A stretch of DNA of 64,000 bases, from NCBI RefSeq assembly GCF_016629525.1, contig NZ_AP024269.1, positions 806,001 through 870,000 of the forward strand, given 5' to 3'. Each line of letters begins with the position of its first letter. The stretch's first letter is position 1. Positions 1-8,150 of this stretch are shown here, in pieces. The position numbers were made by a program, and so were the translations under genes. The DNA is from Kaistia sp. 32K (GTDB taxonomy: Bacteria; Pseudomonadota; Alphaproteobacteria; Rhizobiales; Kaistiaceae). Under the pieces are notes generated by a model, which was given only the letters and a program-made list of their open reading frames with translations, was not told where the DNA came from and searched no databases.

Positions 1-986
1 ACGGCGCGCAGGCCGCCCGCATAATAGAAGTCTTCCATCAGGTAGCGGCCGGACGGCATCAGGTCGACGATGGTCGGCACATCGCGGCCGAACTTGTCCC
101 AGTCGTCGAGCGACAGGTCGACGCCGAGGCGGCGGGCGACCGCGATCAGGTGAATGACGGCATTGGTCGAGCCGCCGATCGCGCCGTTGACGCGGATGGC
201 GTTCTCGAACGCCTCGCGCACGAGGATCTTCGACATCTTCACGTCGTCGCGCACCAGCTGCACGATGCGACGGCCGGATTCCTGCGCCAGGATGGCGCGG
301 CGGGAATCGACGGCGGGGATCGCGGCGTTGTCGGGCATGCCGATCCCGAGCGCTTCGACCATCGACGCCATCGTCGAGGCGGTGCCCATGGTCATGCAGC
401 TGCCGGCGGAGCGGCTCTGGCCCTGCTCGGCGGCGAGGAAGTCGTCGACCGACATGCGGCCGGCCTTCACGTCCTCATAGAACTTCCAGACATGCGTGCC
501 CGAACCGATCGCCTTGCCGCGGAAATTGCCGTTCAGCATCGGGCCGCCTGAGACGGCGATGGTCGGCAAATCGCAGCTCGCCGCCCCCATCAGCAGTGCC
601 GGCGTGGTCTTGTCGCAGCCGACCAGCAGGATGACGCCGTCGATCGGGTTGGAGCGAATCGATTCCTCGACGTCCATCGAGGCGAGGTTGCGGAACAGCA
701 TGGCCGTCGGGCGCATGTTGCTCTCGCCGAGCGACATCACCGGGAATTCGAGCGGGAAGCCGCCGGCCTCGTAGACGCCGCGCTTCACATGCTCGGCGAT
801 CGTCCGGAGATGCGCGTTGCAGGGGGTCAGTTCCGACCAGGTGTTGCAGATGCCGATCACCGGCCGGCCGTCGAAGACATCTGGCGGATGTCCTTCGTTC
901 TTCATCCAGCTCCGGTGCATGAAGGCATTCTTGCCCGCTCCGCCGAACCAGGAGGTGGAGCGATATTTGCGTGGCTCGTCGGCCAT
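1..986 (-). CDS. IlvD/Edd family sugar-acid dehydratase (partial, C-terminus beyond window)
   Basis: Reading leftward from an ATG at 986, 328 codons stay open to the window edge; the family is usually 570-600 residues, so the C-terminal half is missing. The [Fe-S]-binding cysteines of the family are visible: Cys56 in TPCN, Cys124 in VGCDKTTPA and Cys197 in GSCMTMGT. The N-terminus (RSTSWFGG, RSWMKNEG) resembles arabonate/gluconate-type dehydratases more than the isoleucine-valine enzyme IlvD. Such enzymes dehydrate an aldonic acid to a 2-keto-3-deoxy acid in the cytoplasm. A GAGG lies 6 bases before the start. The gene is divergent from the IclR regulator at 1217 and has a candidate operator in its promoter. 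Substrate (L-arabonate, D-xylonate or other) is not decided by the sequence. Confidence 0.88.
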   Translation of the reverse strand, partial: MADEPRKYRSTSWFGGAGKNAFMHRSWMKNEGHPPDVFDGRPVIGICNTWSELTPCNAHLRTIAEHVKRGVYEAGGFPLEFPVMSLGESNMRPTAMLFRNLASMDVEESIRSNPIDGVILLVGCDKTTPALLMGAASCDLPTIAVSGGPMLNGNFRGKAIGSGTHVWKFYEDVKAGRMSVDDFLAAEQGQSRSAGSCMTMGTASTMASMVEALGIGMPDNAAIPAVDSRRAILAQESGRRIVQLVRDDVKMSKILVREAFENAIRVNGAIGGSTNAVIHLIAVARRLGVDLSLDDWDKFGRDVPTIVDLMPSGRYLMEDFYYAGGLRA

Positions 987-1000
987 GGACGCCTCTGGGT

Positions 1001-1158
1001 ATGTTTCTTATTGAAAAACACTATTCTGTATTACATGATGGTCGTCTCTTTCCCCGTCCAAGTCAACAGACCGTCTGCACGGATGGAACATGCGGGATTG
1101 CGCTTGGCCGGATAAAATTCGGCTGCTAGAAGTTTCGCATTGAAGAATGATGTTTCTT
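1001..1158. promoter_or_regulatory. Divergent regulatory region between dehydratase and IclR gene (operator site 1)
   Basis: The 230-base space between the divergent genes holds AT-rich sequence unlike its surroundings. Read on the minus strand, AATACAGAAT (1032 to 1023) and AATAAGAAAC (1012 to 1003) are spaced 20 bases apart, as are the units in the promoters at 2475 and 31803. The 9-mer ATGTTTCTT occurs at 1001-1009 and again at 1150-1158, the second copy inside an imperfect palindrome AAGAA-N5-TTTCTT just upstream of the IclR gene. I infer binding of the adjacent IclR protein for control of the dehydratase and of itself. Confidence 0.45.
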
Positions 1159-1216
1159 GTCGCCAAAGAAGTGACCGCGTATCGATGGCGGACACCTCCG
1201 GAAGGATCGACTGCCG

Positions 1217-2029
1217 ATGACCGACGAACGCTACCGGGTGCAGAGCCTCGGCCGTGCCCTCGATTTGCTCGACAAGATCGCCGAAAGCGGCCAGGCCGGC
1301 GCACGGCTGACCGATCTCGCCCGCGATATCGGCCTGTCGAAGCCGGCGGCCTATGCGATTCTCGTCACGCTCAGGGCGCGCGGCATCGTCACCGATATCG
1401 GCGAGGGCATGACGCGGCGCTATCGGCTCGGCCTGTCGCTGCTGCGTCTCGGCGATCTCGCCGTGTCCAATACGGGCCTGGCCGACATCGCGCTGCCGAT
1501 CCTGCGCGACCTGACCCAGATGATCGGCATGACCTCGCGCGTCGCCATGATGGATGACGGTTTCGCCGTGGTGATCGGCCGCGTCGACGCCCCGGGCGCC
1601 ATCCGCTTCAACGCGGCGCTCGGCCGGCGCGAGCGTCCGCACTGCTCCGGTGTCGGCAAGGTCCTGCTGGCGGCAATGCCGCGCGCCAACGCGCTGGAAC
1701 TCGTCGAGCGGGTCGGCCATCCGCCGAGGACGCCGAAGACGCTGAGCACGATCGAGGCGCTGAACGCGGATCTCGACCAGATCGCCGTTCGCCACTATGC
1801 GATCGACGACGAGGAAGACCATGAGGGTATCATCTGCGTCGCCGCCGCCGTGTTCGGGCGGGACGGCCAGACGGTCGGCGCCATCAGCGTGACGACGCTG
1901 AAGCAGCTTCTGCCGCTCGAGGCGGTCGGCTCGATCGCCGGGCCGCTGGTCCAGCACGCCGACCTGATTTCGCGGGCGCTGGGCGGCCCGAGCGCCGCCG
2001 AGGCCTGGCTGCTGCGGCCGCAGGGCTAG
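1217..2029 (+). CDS. IclR family transcriptional regulator
   Basis: 270 residues, the usual length for IclR. The N-terminal winged helix-turn-helix covers about residues 5-70 (SLGRALDLLDKIAES, LTDLARDIGLSKPAAYAILVTL) and the C-terminal effector domain about 85-255, with the family stretch GVGKVLLAAMPR near residue 150. ATG at 1217 begins MTDERYRVQSLGRALD, a natural family start. Such proteins bind small carboxylic or sugar-acid effectors and repress or activate adjacent catabolic genes. Its divergence from the dehydratase and its position before an ABC importer suggest it controls both; similar operator sequences are found before each and before the YtfQ-type operon at 31901. Confidence 0.9.
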   Translation: MTDERYRVQSLGRALDLLDKIAESGQAGARLTDLARDIGLSKPAAYAILVTLRARGIVTDIGEGMTRRYRLGLSLLRLGDLAVSNTGLADIALPILRDLTQMIGMTSRVAMMDDGFAVVIGRVDAPGAIRFNAALGRRERPHCSGVGKVLLAAMPRANALELVERVGHPPRTPKTLSTIEALNADLDQIAVRHYAIDDEEDHEGIICVAAAVFGRDGQTVGAISVTTLKQLLPLEAVGSIAGPLVQHADLISRALGGPSAAEAWLLRPQG

Positions 2030-2346
2030 CGCCGGAACGAGGGCGATCGCGGCGCACGATTTTCCGAAGGCGGAGCGGCGGCGGATCGTCTGTTGCGTTC
2101 GCCGCGGACCGCATCTTCGCTCTTTCGTCCTGATTTCGAGGTTTGCCGGAACGCGGCGGGCGGTGACGCAACTTTGTGCACAGACGCCGTCGCCCTCGAT
2201 CGTCCGGGGGCCGGGCGGGCCGCGAAGGGGCGGGTCCGGCGTGAAACACTTATTTCCACAGTGAAATTGACGCCGACGGGCCGGGTTTTCGACGCTCGGC
2301 GCGTTTCTTGCCGACTTGTTTCGATTCATTTCCGTTGCCGCGTTTT

Positions 2347-2374
2347 CATGCCTTTTGTTCAGAACGAAGGCATG
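2347..2374. promoter_or_regulatory. Nested palindrome in the 575-base gap after the IclR gene
   Basis: The stretch 2030-2604 carries no convincing gene; open frames there have poor codon character. It contains a nested inverted repeat: CATGCCTT (2347-2354) pairs with AAGGCATG (2367-2374), and GTTC-A-GAAC (2357-2365) sits in the loop. It could be a regulator site or a terminator for the IclR gene, though no T-run follows. Another shorter inverted pair ATTTC/GAAAT surrounds CACAGT near 2253-2268. Confidence 0.35.
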
Positions 2375-2442
2375 TATTCCCGTCCTGCGTGTGCCGGAAA
2401 ATCTGGCGGCAGCGTTTACCTTCCGCGCCGGAAAAAGGTGCG

Positions 2443-2471
2443 TTGACATTCGCCTGCGGCAAACCTAGCAT
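2443..2471 (+). promoter_or_regulatory. Sigma-70-type promoter of the amino-acid-type ABC operon
   Basis: TTGACA at 2443-2448, a 17-base spacer and TAGCAT at 2466-2471. The -35 is perfect and the -10 matches TATAAT at four of six positions. Expected transcription start is near 2478, inside the adjacent operator, which is the geometry of a repressible promoter. Confidence 0.6.
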
Positions 2472-2474
2472 CAA

Positions 2475-2504
2475 ATTACAGAACATTGTTCTGCACTACA
2501 AAAC
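2475..2504 (+). promoter_or_regulatory. Candidate operator (site 2) over the transcription start
   Basis: ATTACAGAAC (2475-2484) and ACTACAAAAC (2495-2504) form a direct repeat with 20-base periodicity. Between them lies a perfect inverted repeat CAGAAC-ATT-GTTCTG (2479-2493). Twenty of 27 positions align with the corresponding region before the YtfQ-type operon at 31901. The position over the expected transcription start suggests repression. Confidence 0.5.
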
Positions 2505-2604
2505 AAATGGATTGGACCTGACGGCGCTCCGGCGGAGCCGCCGAACGATCCGGTCTGGTCCAAGAACGACCCTGTGCTTCTGCTACGGATACGGAAGGCG
2601 TCCC

Positions 2605-3345
2605 GTGCTGACGACATTCATCAACCTGTTCAATTTCGACGGCATCGGCGACTATTTCCCCGATTTGATGCGCGGCGCCGCGATCAGCTTGCAGCTGACG
2701 TTCTGCGTGATGTTGATCGCGTTACCGCTCGGCCTCTTGCTGGCGCTGGCAAAGCTCGGCCGCTCCCGAATTCTTCGGGTCGCCGCCTCGTTCTACATCG
2801 AGGTGATCCGCGGAACGCCGTGCCTCTTGCAGCTGTTCTACATCTACTTCGTGCTGCCGGCCTTCGGCATCCGCTTCGACCCGTTCATGGCCGGCGTCAT
2901 CGGCCTGTCGGTCAACTACTCCGCCTATCTGGCCGAGGTGTATCGCGCCGGCATCGTCGCCATCCCGCATGGCCAGGTCGAGGCCGCCAAGGCGCTCGGC
3001 ATGTCGCGCCGCAAGATGCTGCGCCTGATCATCCTGCCGCAGGCGATCCGTGTGGTCGTGCCGCCGCTCGGCAACTATTGCATCTCGCTGTTCAAGGATA
3101 CGTCGCTGGTATCCATCGTCACCGTGCGTGAGCTGATCTTCACCGGACAGATCATCTCGTCGACGAATTTCCAGTATTTTACCGTCTTCACCATCATCGG
3201 CGCGATCTACCTGTTCTTCTCCTATCCGGCGGCGCTGTTCGTCCGCTACCTGGAGAAGCGCATGGCGATCGGCGCGCGCCGCCCGCCCGTCGTGGTTTCC
3301 GACGTCGCCCAGGCCGAAGCCGCCGAAGGGACCGCCAAGTCATGA
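2605..3345 (+). CDS. Amino-acid-type ABC transporter permease (HisM/GlnP family)
   Basis: Inner-membrane subunit of an importer in the polar amino acid/opine uptake family. The chosen start is GTG at 2605, with GGAAGG six bases upstream; it gives 246 residues, normal for the family, beginning [11 protein letters not shown]. An open frame extends further upstream but that part has no family character. Hydrophobic helices span roughly residues 22-45, 60-85, 90-110 and 190-215. The family loop that contacts the ATPase is visible as [22 protein letters not shown]. Only one permease gene is present, so a homodimeric channel is likely. The stop overlaps the start of the ATPase gene by four bases. 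Despite the family name, such systems in rhizobia sometimes carry sugar-like or acidic compounds. Confidence 0.9.
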   Translation: MLTTFINLFNFDGIGDYFPDLMRGAAISLQLTFCVMLIALPLGLLLALAKLGRSRILRVAASFYIEVIRGTPCLLQLFYIYFVLPAFGIRFDPFMAGVIGLSVNYSAYLAEVYRAGIVAIPHGQVEAAKALGMSRRKMLRLIILPQAIRVVVPPLGNYCISLFKDTSLVSIVTVRELIFTGQIISSTNFQYFTVFTIIGAIYLFFSYPAALFVRYLEKRMAIGARRPPVVVSDVAQAEAAEGTAKS

Positions 3346-4130
3346 TCCGCCTCGAAAGCATCAACAAGAGCTACGGCTCGCACCACGTCCTGAAGGACGT
3401 CTCGCTGAGCGTCGACCGGGCGGAAGTGGTCTGCGTCATCGGCCCGTCCGGCTCCGGCAAGTCGACCATGCTGCGCTGCATCAACAACATGGAGGAGATC
3501 AGCAGCGGCACGATCTCGATCGATGGCCAGCCGGTCTATCGCTACGAGAAGGACGGCAAGCTCATCATCGACAGCGAGAAGCAGATCGAGGCGATCCGCG
3601 CCAAGGTCGGCATGGTGTTCCAGTCGTTCAACCTGTTCCCGCACCTGACCGTCACCGAGAACATCACGGTCGCGCCGATCCACGTGCTCGGCCGTTCCCG
3701 TGGCGAGGCGACCGACATCGCGCTGGCGCTGCTCGAAAAGGTCGGCCTGGCGCAGAAGGCGCAGGCCTATCCGCACGAACTTTCCGGCGGCCAGCAGCAG
3801 CGCGTGGCGATCGCCAGGGCGCTGGCGATGCGGCCGAAGGCGATCCTCTTCGACGAGGTCACCTCGGCGCTCGATCCGGAGCTGGTCGGCGAGGTGCTGC
3901 GCGTCATGCGCGCGCTTGCCGACGAAGGCATGACCATGGTCGTCGTCACGCATGAGATGGGCTTCGCCCGCGACGTCTCGGACCGTGTCGTCTTCATGGC
4001 CGACGGTCGGATCGTCGAAAGCGGCAAGCCGCACGAACTCTTCGCCGCCCCGCAGCAGGAGCGGACAAGGGACTTTCTGCGATCGGTCCTGGAGCGCAAC
4101 AGGGAAATGGGCGCCGCGGCCGGTCGATAA
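3342..4130 (+). CDS. Amino-acid-type ABC transporter ATPase (GlnQ/HisP family)
   Basis: Cytoplasmic ATPase of the importer, 262 residues. Walker [10 protein letters not shown] at 34-42, Q-loop Gln94 in [10 protein letters not shown], signature LSGGQQQR at 147-154, Walker B with DE at 171-172 ([12 protein letters not shown]) and switch His204 (VVTHEMGF) are all intact, so it should be active. A short insertion between Walker A and the Q-loop ([17 protein letters not shown]) is longer than in typical GlnQ but common in HisP-like proteins. It starts in the ATGA overlap with the permease gene, which points to translational coupling, and precedes the binding-protein gene by 36 bases. Confidence 0.95.
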   Translation: MIRLESINKSYGSHHVLKDVSLSVDRAEVVCVIGPSGSGKSTMLRCINNMEEISSGTISIDGQPVYRYEKDGKLIIDSEKQIEAIRAKVGMVFQSFNLFPHLTVTENITVAPIHVLGRSRGEATDIALALLEKVGLAQKAQAYPHELSGGQQQRVAIARALAMRPKAILFDEVTSALDPELVGEVLRVMRALADEGMTMVVVTHEMGFARDVSDRVVFMADGRIVESGKPHELFAAPQQERTRDFLRSVLERNREMGAAAGR

Positions 4131-4166
4131 ACGCGCTTCAAGCAATAACAACGAGGGGATACATCC

Positions 4167-5021
4167 GTGAATTTCAAGAGCTTGGTTCTCGCGACCGCGG
4201 TTGCGACCATGATGACGGGTTCCGTCGCCATGGCCGGCGACATCGGCGTCGGCAATGCCACCTATCATGGCGGCGACGGCTCCTATCAGCGCGCCATCGA
4301 CAACGGCATCACGCTGCTGATCGCCGCCGATCCGCCGAACACCTATCTGGACGAGAAGACGAAGGAATATGACGGCACCGACGTCCGCATCTTCCGCGAA
4401 GTGACCAAGCGCCTCGGCATCGACAAGGTGACCTGGTCGCTCATCCCGTTCGACGCCATGGTGCCGACGCTGCTTTCCAACCGCGGCGACGTCATCGTCG
4501 ACAATCTGCACGAGAACGAGAAGCGCCTGAAGGTGCTGGCCTTCACCGGCCCGTCCTACTGGTACGGCTCGGGCGTGACGGTGGCGAAGGGCAACCCGCA
4601 CAACATCCACAGCTGGGACGACTTCGCCGGCAAGACCGTCGGCACGCTGCGCGGCTCGGTCAATCACGGCCTGCTCGAGAAGCGGACCGACCTGAAGGAA
4701 CTCAAGCTCTACACCAGCAACGAGGCCGAGTTCTCCGACATCATCGCCGGCCGCCTTGATGTCGGCATGGAGGACGACATCAAGGTCGGCCAGTTCCTGA
4801 AGAAGCATCCCGACGCCGCCATGGAACTGGTCGCCGACTACAAGCCGCTGCCGGAAGAATACGGCTATGCCCGCTACGCGCTCCGCAAGGACGACGTCGA
4901 CCTGAACAGCGCCATCTCGCGCGCGCTCGCCGAAATCCGCGCCGATGGCACCATGTCGGAGATCCTCAAGGAGTTCGGCTACACCGACCGCAATCTCTGG
5001 TTCTTCCCGGTCAAGAACTGA
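4167..5021 (+). CDS. Periplasmic substrate-binding protein of the amino-acid-type importer
   Basis: 284 residues with a clear signal peptide (LVLATAVATMMTGSVAMA, cleavage near residue 23). The body has the fold signature of family 3 solute-binding proteins: ITLLIAADPPNTYLDEKTKEY, VTKRLGIDKVTWSLIPFDAMVPTLLSN and DFAGKTVGTLRGS. Several residues usually contacting the amino-acid carboxylate are not obvious, so the ligand is uncertain. AACGAGGGG upstream supplies the ribosome site. Last gene of the 2605-5021 operon; two hairpins follow the stop. The neighbouring sugar-acid dehydratase, IclR protein, reductase and kinase suggest that the ligand may be a carbohydrate-derived acid rather than an amino acid. 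Confidence 0.88.
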   Translation: MNFKSLVLATAVATMMTGSVAMAGDIGVGNATYHGGDGSYQRAIDNGITLLIAADPPNTYLDEKTKEYDGTDVRIFREVTKRLGIDKVTWSLIPFDAMVPTLLSNRGDVIVDNLHENEKRLKVLAFTGPSYWYGSGVTVAKGNPHNIHSWDDFAGKTVGTLRGSVNHGLLEKRTDLKELKLYTSNEAEFSDIIAGRLDVGMEDDIKVGQFLKKHPDAAMELVADYKPLPEEYGYARYALRKDDVDLNSAISRALAEIRADGTMSEILKEFGYTDRNLWFFPVKN

Positions 5022-5034
5022 CGCCTTTCGACGG

Positions 5035-5093
5035 CCCCGCCTCGCGGCGGGGTTCCGCACAGCGATATCGCAGGCCGGCTCACGCCGGCCTGC
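5035..5093 (+). terminator. Two consecutive hairpins after the ABC operon
   Basis: CCCCGCC-tcgc-GGCGGGG (5035-5052) is followed by GCAGGCCGG-ctcacg-CCGGCCTGC (5070-5093), a perfect 9-bp stem. No strong T-run follows either, so termination may need Rho or be partial. Confidence 0.55.
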
Positions 5094-5251
5094 ATTGCAT
5101 TTGCTTCCTGCCGCAAGTCGCGCGAGGGTAGGCGGGCGCCGACCGGCCGCCCCTTCTCCGGCGGCGGCCCCCTGGAAGCCTTGAGGCTTCGCGGCGCGAA
5201 GGGACAGGCGATCCATCGGATCGCCGCGCGGACACGAAGAAAGATGATCAC

Positions 5252-6238
5252 ATGAAGAACCGTCAGCTCGGGCGCACCGGCGCCACGATTTCGGAGATCG
5301 GTTTTGGCGCCTGGCAGATCGGCGGCGCCTGGGGCGACGTCAGCGAGGCCGACGGCAAGAAGGCGCTGAACGCGGCGCTCGACGCCGGCGTGTCCTTCAT
5401 CGACACCGCCGACGTCTACGGTGACGGCCGCTCGGAGAAGATCATTGCCGAGGTGCTGAAGGAGCGCGGCGGCCTCCGCCCGTTCGTCGCCACCAAGGCG
5501 GGGCGGCGTCTGAGCCCGCATGTCGCCGAGGGCTATACCGGCGCCAACATCGAGGCCTTCATCGATCGCAGCCTCAAGAACCTGCAGACCGATACTCTCG
5601 ACCTGGTGCAGCTGCACTGCCCGCCGACCGAGGTCTATTACGAGCCGGATTTCTTCGGCGAGCTCGATGGCCTCGTCGCCAAGGGCAAGATCCGCCACTA
5701 CGGCGTCTCGGTCGAGAAGGTCGAGGAAGGGCTGAAGGCGATCCAGTATCCGAACGTCGCCACCGTCCAGGTCATCTACAACATCTTCCGCCAGCGGCCG
5801 CAGGAGCTGTTCTTCACGGAAGCCGCGAAGAAGAATGTCGGCATCATCGTCCGCGTGCCGCTCGCCTCGGGCCTGCTCTCCGGCAAGATCACCCGCGACA
5901 CCGCCTTCCGCGCCGACGACCACCGCAACTTCAACCGCCATGGCGAGCAGTTCGATGTCGGCGAGACCTTCGCCGGCGTGCCGTTCGACGTGGCGCTGGA
6001 AGCGGTCGACGAGCTGCGTCCGCTGGTGCCGGAAGGCGTCGCGATGTCGACCTTCGCGCTCCGCTGGATCCTGCAGCAGCCGGCCGTCTCGGTCGTCATC
6101 CCCGGCGCCCGCAACGAGGCGCAGGCCCAGTCCAACGCCGCCGCGAGCGACGGCGCGGCCATCGCTCCCGAGACGCTGGCCCGGATCTCCGAGATCTATG
6201 ACCGGCTGATCAAGCCGCACGTCCACCAGCGCTGGTAG
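5252..6238 (+). CDS. Aldo/keto reductase
   Basis: 328-residue NADPH-dependent oxidoreductase with a TIM-barrel fold. The catalytic tetrad of the superfamily is present: Asp and Tyr in FIDTADVYGDGRSE, Lys in VATKAGRR, His in DLVQLHCPP. The start MKNRQLGRTGATISEIGFGAWQIGG is the standard family N-terminus. It lies 230 bases after the ABC importer and 100 bases before the DhaK-DhaL kinase, on the same strand, so it may share their pathway, for example by interconverting a ketose or aldose and its polyol. Substrate cannot be read from the sequence. Confidence 0.9.
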   Translation: MKNRQLGRTGATISEIGFGAWQIGGAWGDVSEADGKKALNAALDAGVSFIDTADVYGDGRSEKIIAEVLKERGGLRPFVATKAGRRLSPHVAEGYTGANIEAFIDRSLKNLQTDTLDLVQLHCPPTEVYYEPDFFGELDGLVAKGKIRHYGVSVEKVEEGLKAIQYPNVATVQVIYNIFRQRPQELFFTEAAKKNVGIIVRVPLASGLLSGKITRDTAFRADDHRNFNRHGEQFDVGETFAGVPFDVALEAVDELRPLVPEGVAMSTFALRWILQQPAVSVVIPGARNEAQAQSNAAASDGAAIAPETLARISEIYDRLIKPHVHQRW

Positions 6239-6338
6239 GCGCTTCTCCCGCCTCCGGGCCGCCGCGCACCGATTGCGCGGCGGCCCGCGAACGATGTCGG
6301 CAGCATGCGGCTCGACAGGGGCCGTCGGGAGGAATGCG

Positions 6339-8042
6339 ATGAAGAAGCTGATCAACGCGACGGCCGATGTCGTCGACGACATGATTGCCGGCCTGGCGAT
6401 CGCCAATCCCGGCCTCGCGCTGCTCGAGGGCGAGCGGGTCGTGCTGCGCGCCGATATCGAGGCGTTCAAGGCGAGCGGCCGCGTCGCGCTGATCTCGGGC
6501 GGCGGTTCCGGTCATGAACCGGCGCATGCCGGCTATATCGGCGAGGGACTGCTGACCGCCGCCGTCTGCGGCGATGTCTTCACCTCGCCCTCGACGGACG
6601 CCGTGCTGGCGGCGATCCGCGCCGCGACCGGCCCGGCCGGCGCGCTGCTCATCGTCAAGAACTATACCGGCGACCGCCTGAATTTCGGCCTCGCCGCCGA
6701 GATCGCCCGCAGCGAGGGCTTCGCCGTCGACATGGTGGTCGTCGCCGATGACATGGCGCTGGCCGAAAATGCCGAGACGGCCGGCCGGCGCGGCATCGCC
6801 GGCACCGTGCTGGTGCACAAGATTACCGGCGCGGCGGCGGCCGAGGGGCTGTCGCTTGCCGACGTGAAGACCGAGGCCGAGCGCGCCATTTCAGCGATCG
6901 GCAGCATGGGCGTCGCCCTTTCCGCCTGCACCGTCCCCGCCGCCGGCAAGCCGGGCTTCACGCTCGGCGACGGCGAGATCGAGCTCGGTCTCGGCATTCA
7001 TGGCGAGGCCGGCGTCAGCCGCACGGCCATGCAGCCGTCGCGGGCGCTGGTCGAGATCCTGCTCGGCCGGATCTTCGCCGACCGCAACATCGGCCAGGGC
7101 GACCGCGTCGCGCTCCTCGTCAACAATCTCGGCGGCACGCCGGTGATGGAGATGCAGATCGTCGTCGCCGACGTCGCCCGCGTGGCGGCGCGCTTCGGCG
7201 TGACGATCGACCGGCTCTGGGCCGGCACCTTCCTGACGGCGCTGGAGATGGCCGGCTGCTCGCTCTCGGCGATGAAGGTCGACGCGGCGCTGCTCGCCCG
7301 TCTCGACGCGCCGGCATCCGCCCCGGCCTGGCCCGGTCGCGGCGCCGGTCCGATCGGCGCCGGGCCGAAGGTGATTTCGCAGGCGGCGGTTGCGCCCGGT
7401 GCGCTGGAAGCCGGGGAGGGCGACCCGCGACTTGCCGTCGCTGTGCGCGCGGCGGCCGAAGCGCTGATCGCCGACGAGGCGCGGCTGACGGATCTCGACC
7501 AGCAGGTCGGCGACGGCGATCTCGGGCTCAATCTGGCGCGCGGCGCCGAGGCGATCCTGAGGGAAATCGACGCCTATCCGGACAAGCGCGCTGCGTCGGT
7601 GCTCCGCGCCCTGTCGGCCAGCCTGCGCAAGACCGTCGGCGGCACCTCCGGCGCGCTCTATGCGGCTGGATTGCTGCGCGCCGCCTCCGAACTCGAGGGC
7701 GTTCCAACGCCCGGTTTCGCCGACTGGGCCAGGGCGTTCGCGGCCGGCTCGGCGGCAATCGCGCGGCTCGGCGACGCCAGGGTTGGCGACCGCACCATGC
7801 TCGACGCCCTGCTGCCGGCGGCGGAGGTGCTGTCGGCGGCCTCCGCCTATGGCGGCGCGGAAGTTCTCGGCCATGCCATCGCGGCGGCGCGGGAAGGAAG
7901 TGCTGCGACCGCTGCGATCGCCTCGCGGCGCGGCCGCTCCAGCTATCTGGGCGAGCGCGCGGTCGGCGTTCCGGATCCCGGCGCCGAGGCCGTCGTCGTC
8001 TGGCTGGCGGCGATTGCCGGCTCGCTCGGTCGGTCGGGCTGA
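6339..8042 (+). CDS. Fused DhaK-DhaL dihydroxyacetone/ketotetrose kinase
   Basis: ATP-dependent kinase of 567 residues joining a DhaK domain (about 1-325) and a DhaL domain (about 360-560). The DhaK substrate site is visible: GGGSGHEPAH at 54-63 and His221 in LGIHGEAG, the residue that forms the hemiaminal with the ketose carbonyl. The DhaL nucleotide/Mg site is VGDGDLGLNL at 390-399, with Asp392 and Asp394. A proline/glycine-rich linker (328-345) joins the domains. ATG at 6339 was preferred over earlier codons because GGGAGGA lies four bases upstream. The one-chain ATP-dependent form differs from the phosphotransferase-dependent E. coli DhaKLM. Relatives phosphorylate dihydroxyacetone or erythrulose; given the adjacent reductase, a tetrose or triose ketose is plausible. 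Confidence 0.93.
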   Translation: MKKLINATADVVDDMIAGLAIANPGLALLEGERVVLRADIEAFKASGRVALISGGGSGHEPAHAGYIGEGLLTAAVCGDVFTSPSTDAVLAAIRAATGPAGALLIVKNYTGDRLNFGLAAEIARSEGFAVDMVVVADDMALAENAETAGRRGIAGTVLVHKITGAAAAEGLSLADVKTEAERAISAIGSMGVALSACTVPAAGKPGFTLGDGEIELGLGIHGEAGVSRTAMQPSRALVEILLGRIFADRNIGQGDRVALLVNNLGGTPVMEMQIVVADVARVAARFGVTIDRLWAGTFLTALEMAGCSLSAMKVDAALLARLDAPASAPAWPGRGAGPIGAGPKVISQAAVAPGALEAGEGDPRLAVAVRAAAEALIADEARLTDLDQQVGDGDLGLNLARGAEAILREIDAYPDKRAASVLRALSASLRKTVGGTSGALYAAGLLRAASELEGVPTPGFADWARAFAAGSAAIARLGDARVGDRTMLDALLPAAEVLSAASAYGGAEVLGHAIAAAREGSAATAAIASRRGRSSYLGERAVGVPDPGAEAVVVWLAAIAGSLGRSG

Positions 8043-8051
8043 CGATAAGAA

Positions 8052-8087
8052 GAGCATCGGCAAGGCCAAGATGAGCATCGGCAAGGC
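8052..8087 (+). repeat. Tandem 15-base repeat after the kinase gene
   Basis: GAGCATCGGCAAGGC occurs at 8052-8066 and 8073-8087, a 21-base period, directly after the kinase stop codon. The copies are exact. It looks like a local duplication. Confidence 0.7.
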
Positions 8088-8125
8088 GGAGAGTGGAGGG
8101 TTGCTCCCGCGCCTTGCCGTGCCGT

Positions 8126-8146
8126 GCTCCGGTCTCGGACCGGAGC
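8126..8146. terminator. Hairpin between convergent genes
   Basis: GCTCCGGTC-tcg-GACCGGAGC is a perfect 9-bp stem with a three-base loop, lying between the converging kinase gene and the RraA-family gene at 8151. It may end transcripts from both sides. Confidence 0.6.
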
Positions 8147-8150
8147 GGTA

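Noticed and set aside
1..986. Dihydroxy-acid dehydratase IlvD of branched-chain amino acid synthesis
   Set aside because: The N-terminal sequence and the sugar-catabolic context fit aldonate dehydratases better; decisive residues may lie beyond the window edge.
2030..2604. Possible small genes in the gap before the amino-acid-type permease
   Set aside because: Open frames there are short, Arg-rich, and interrupted by the promoter and palindromes; no ribosome sites.
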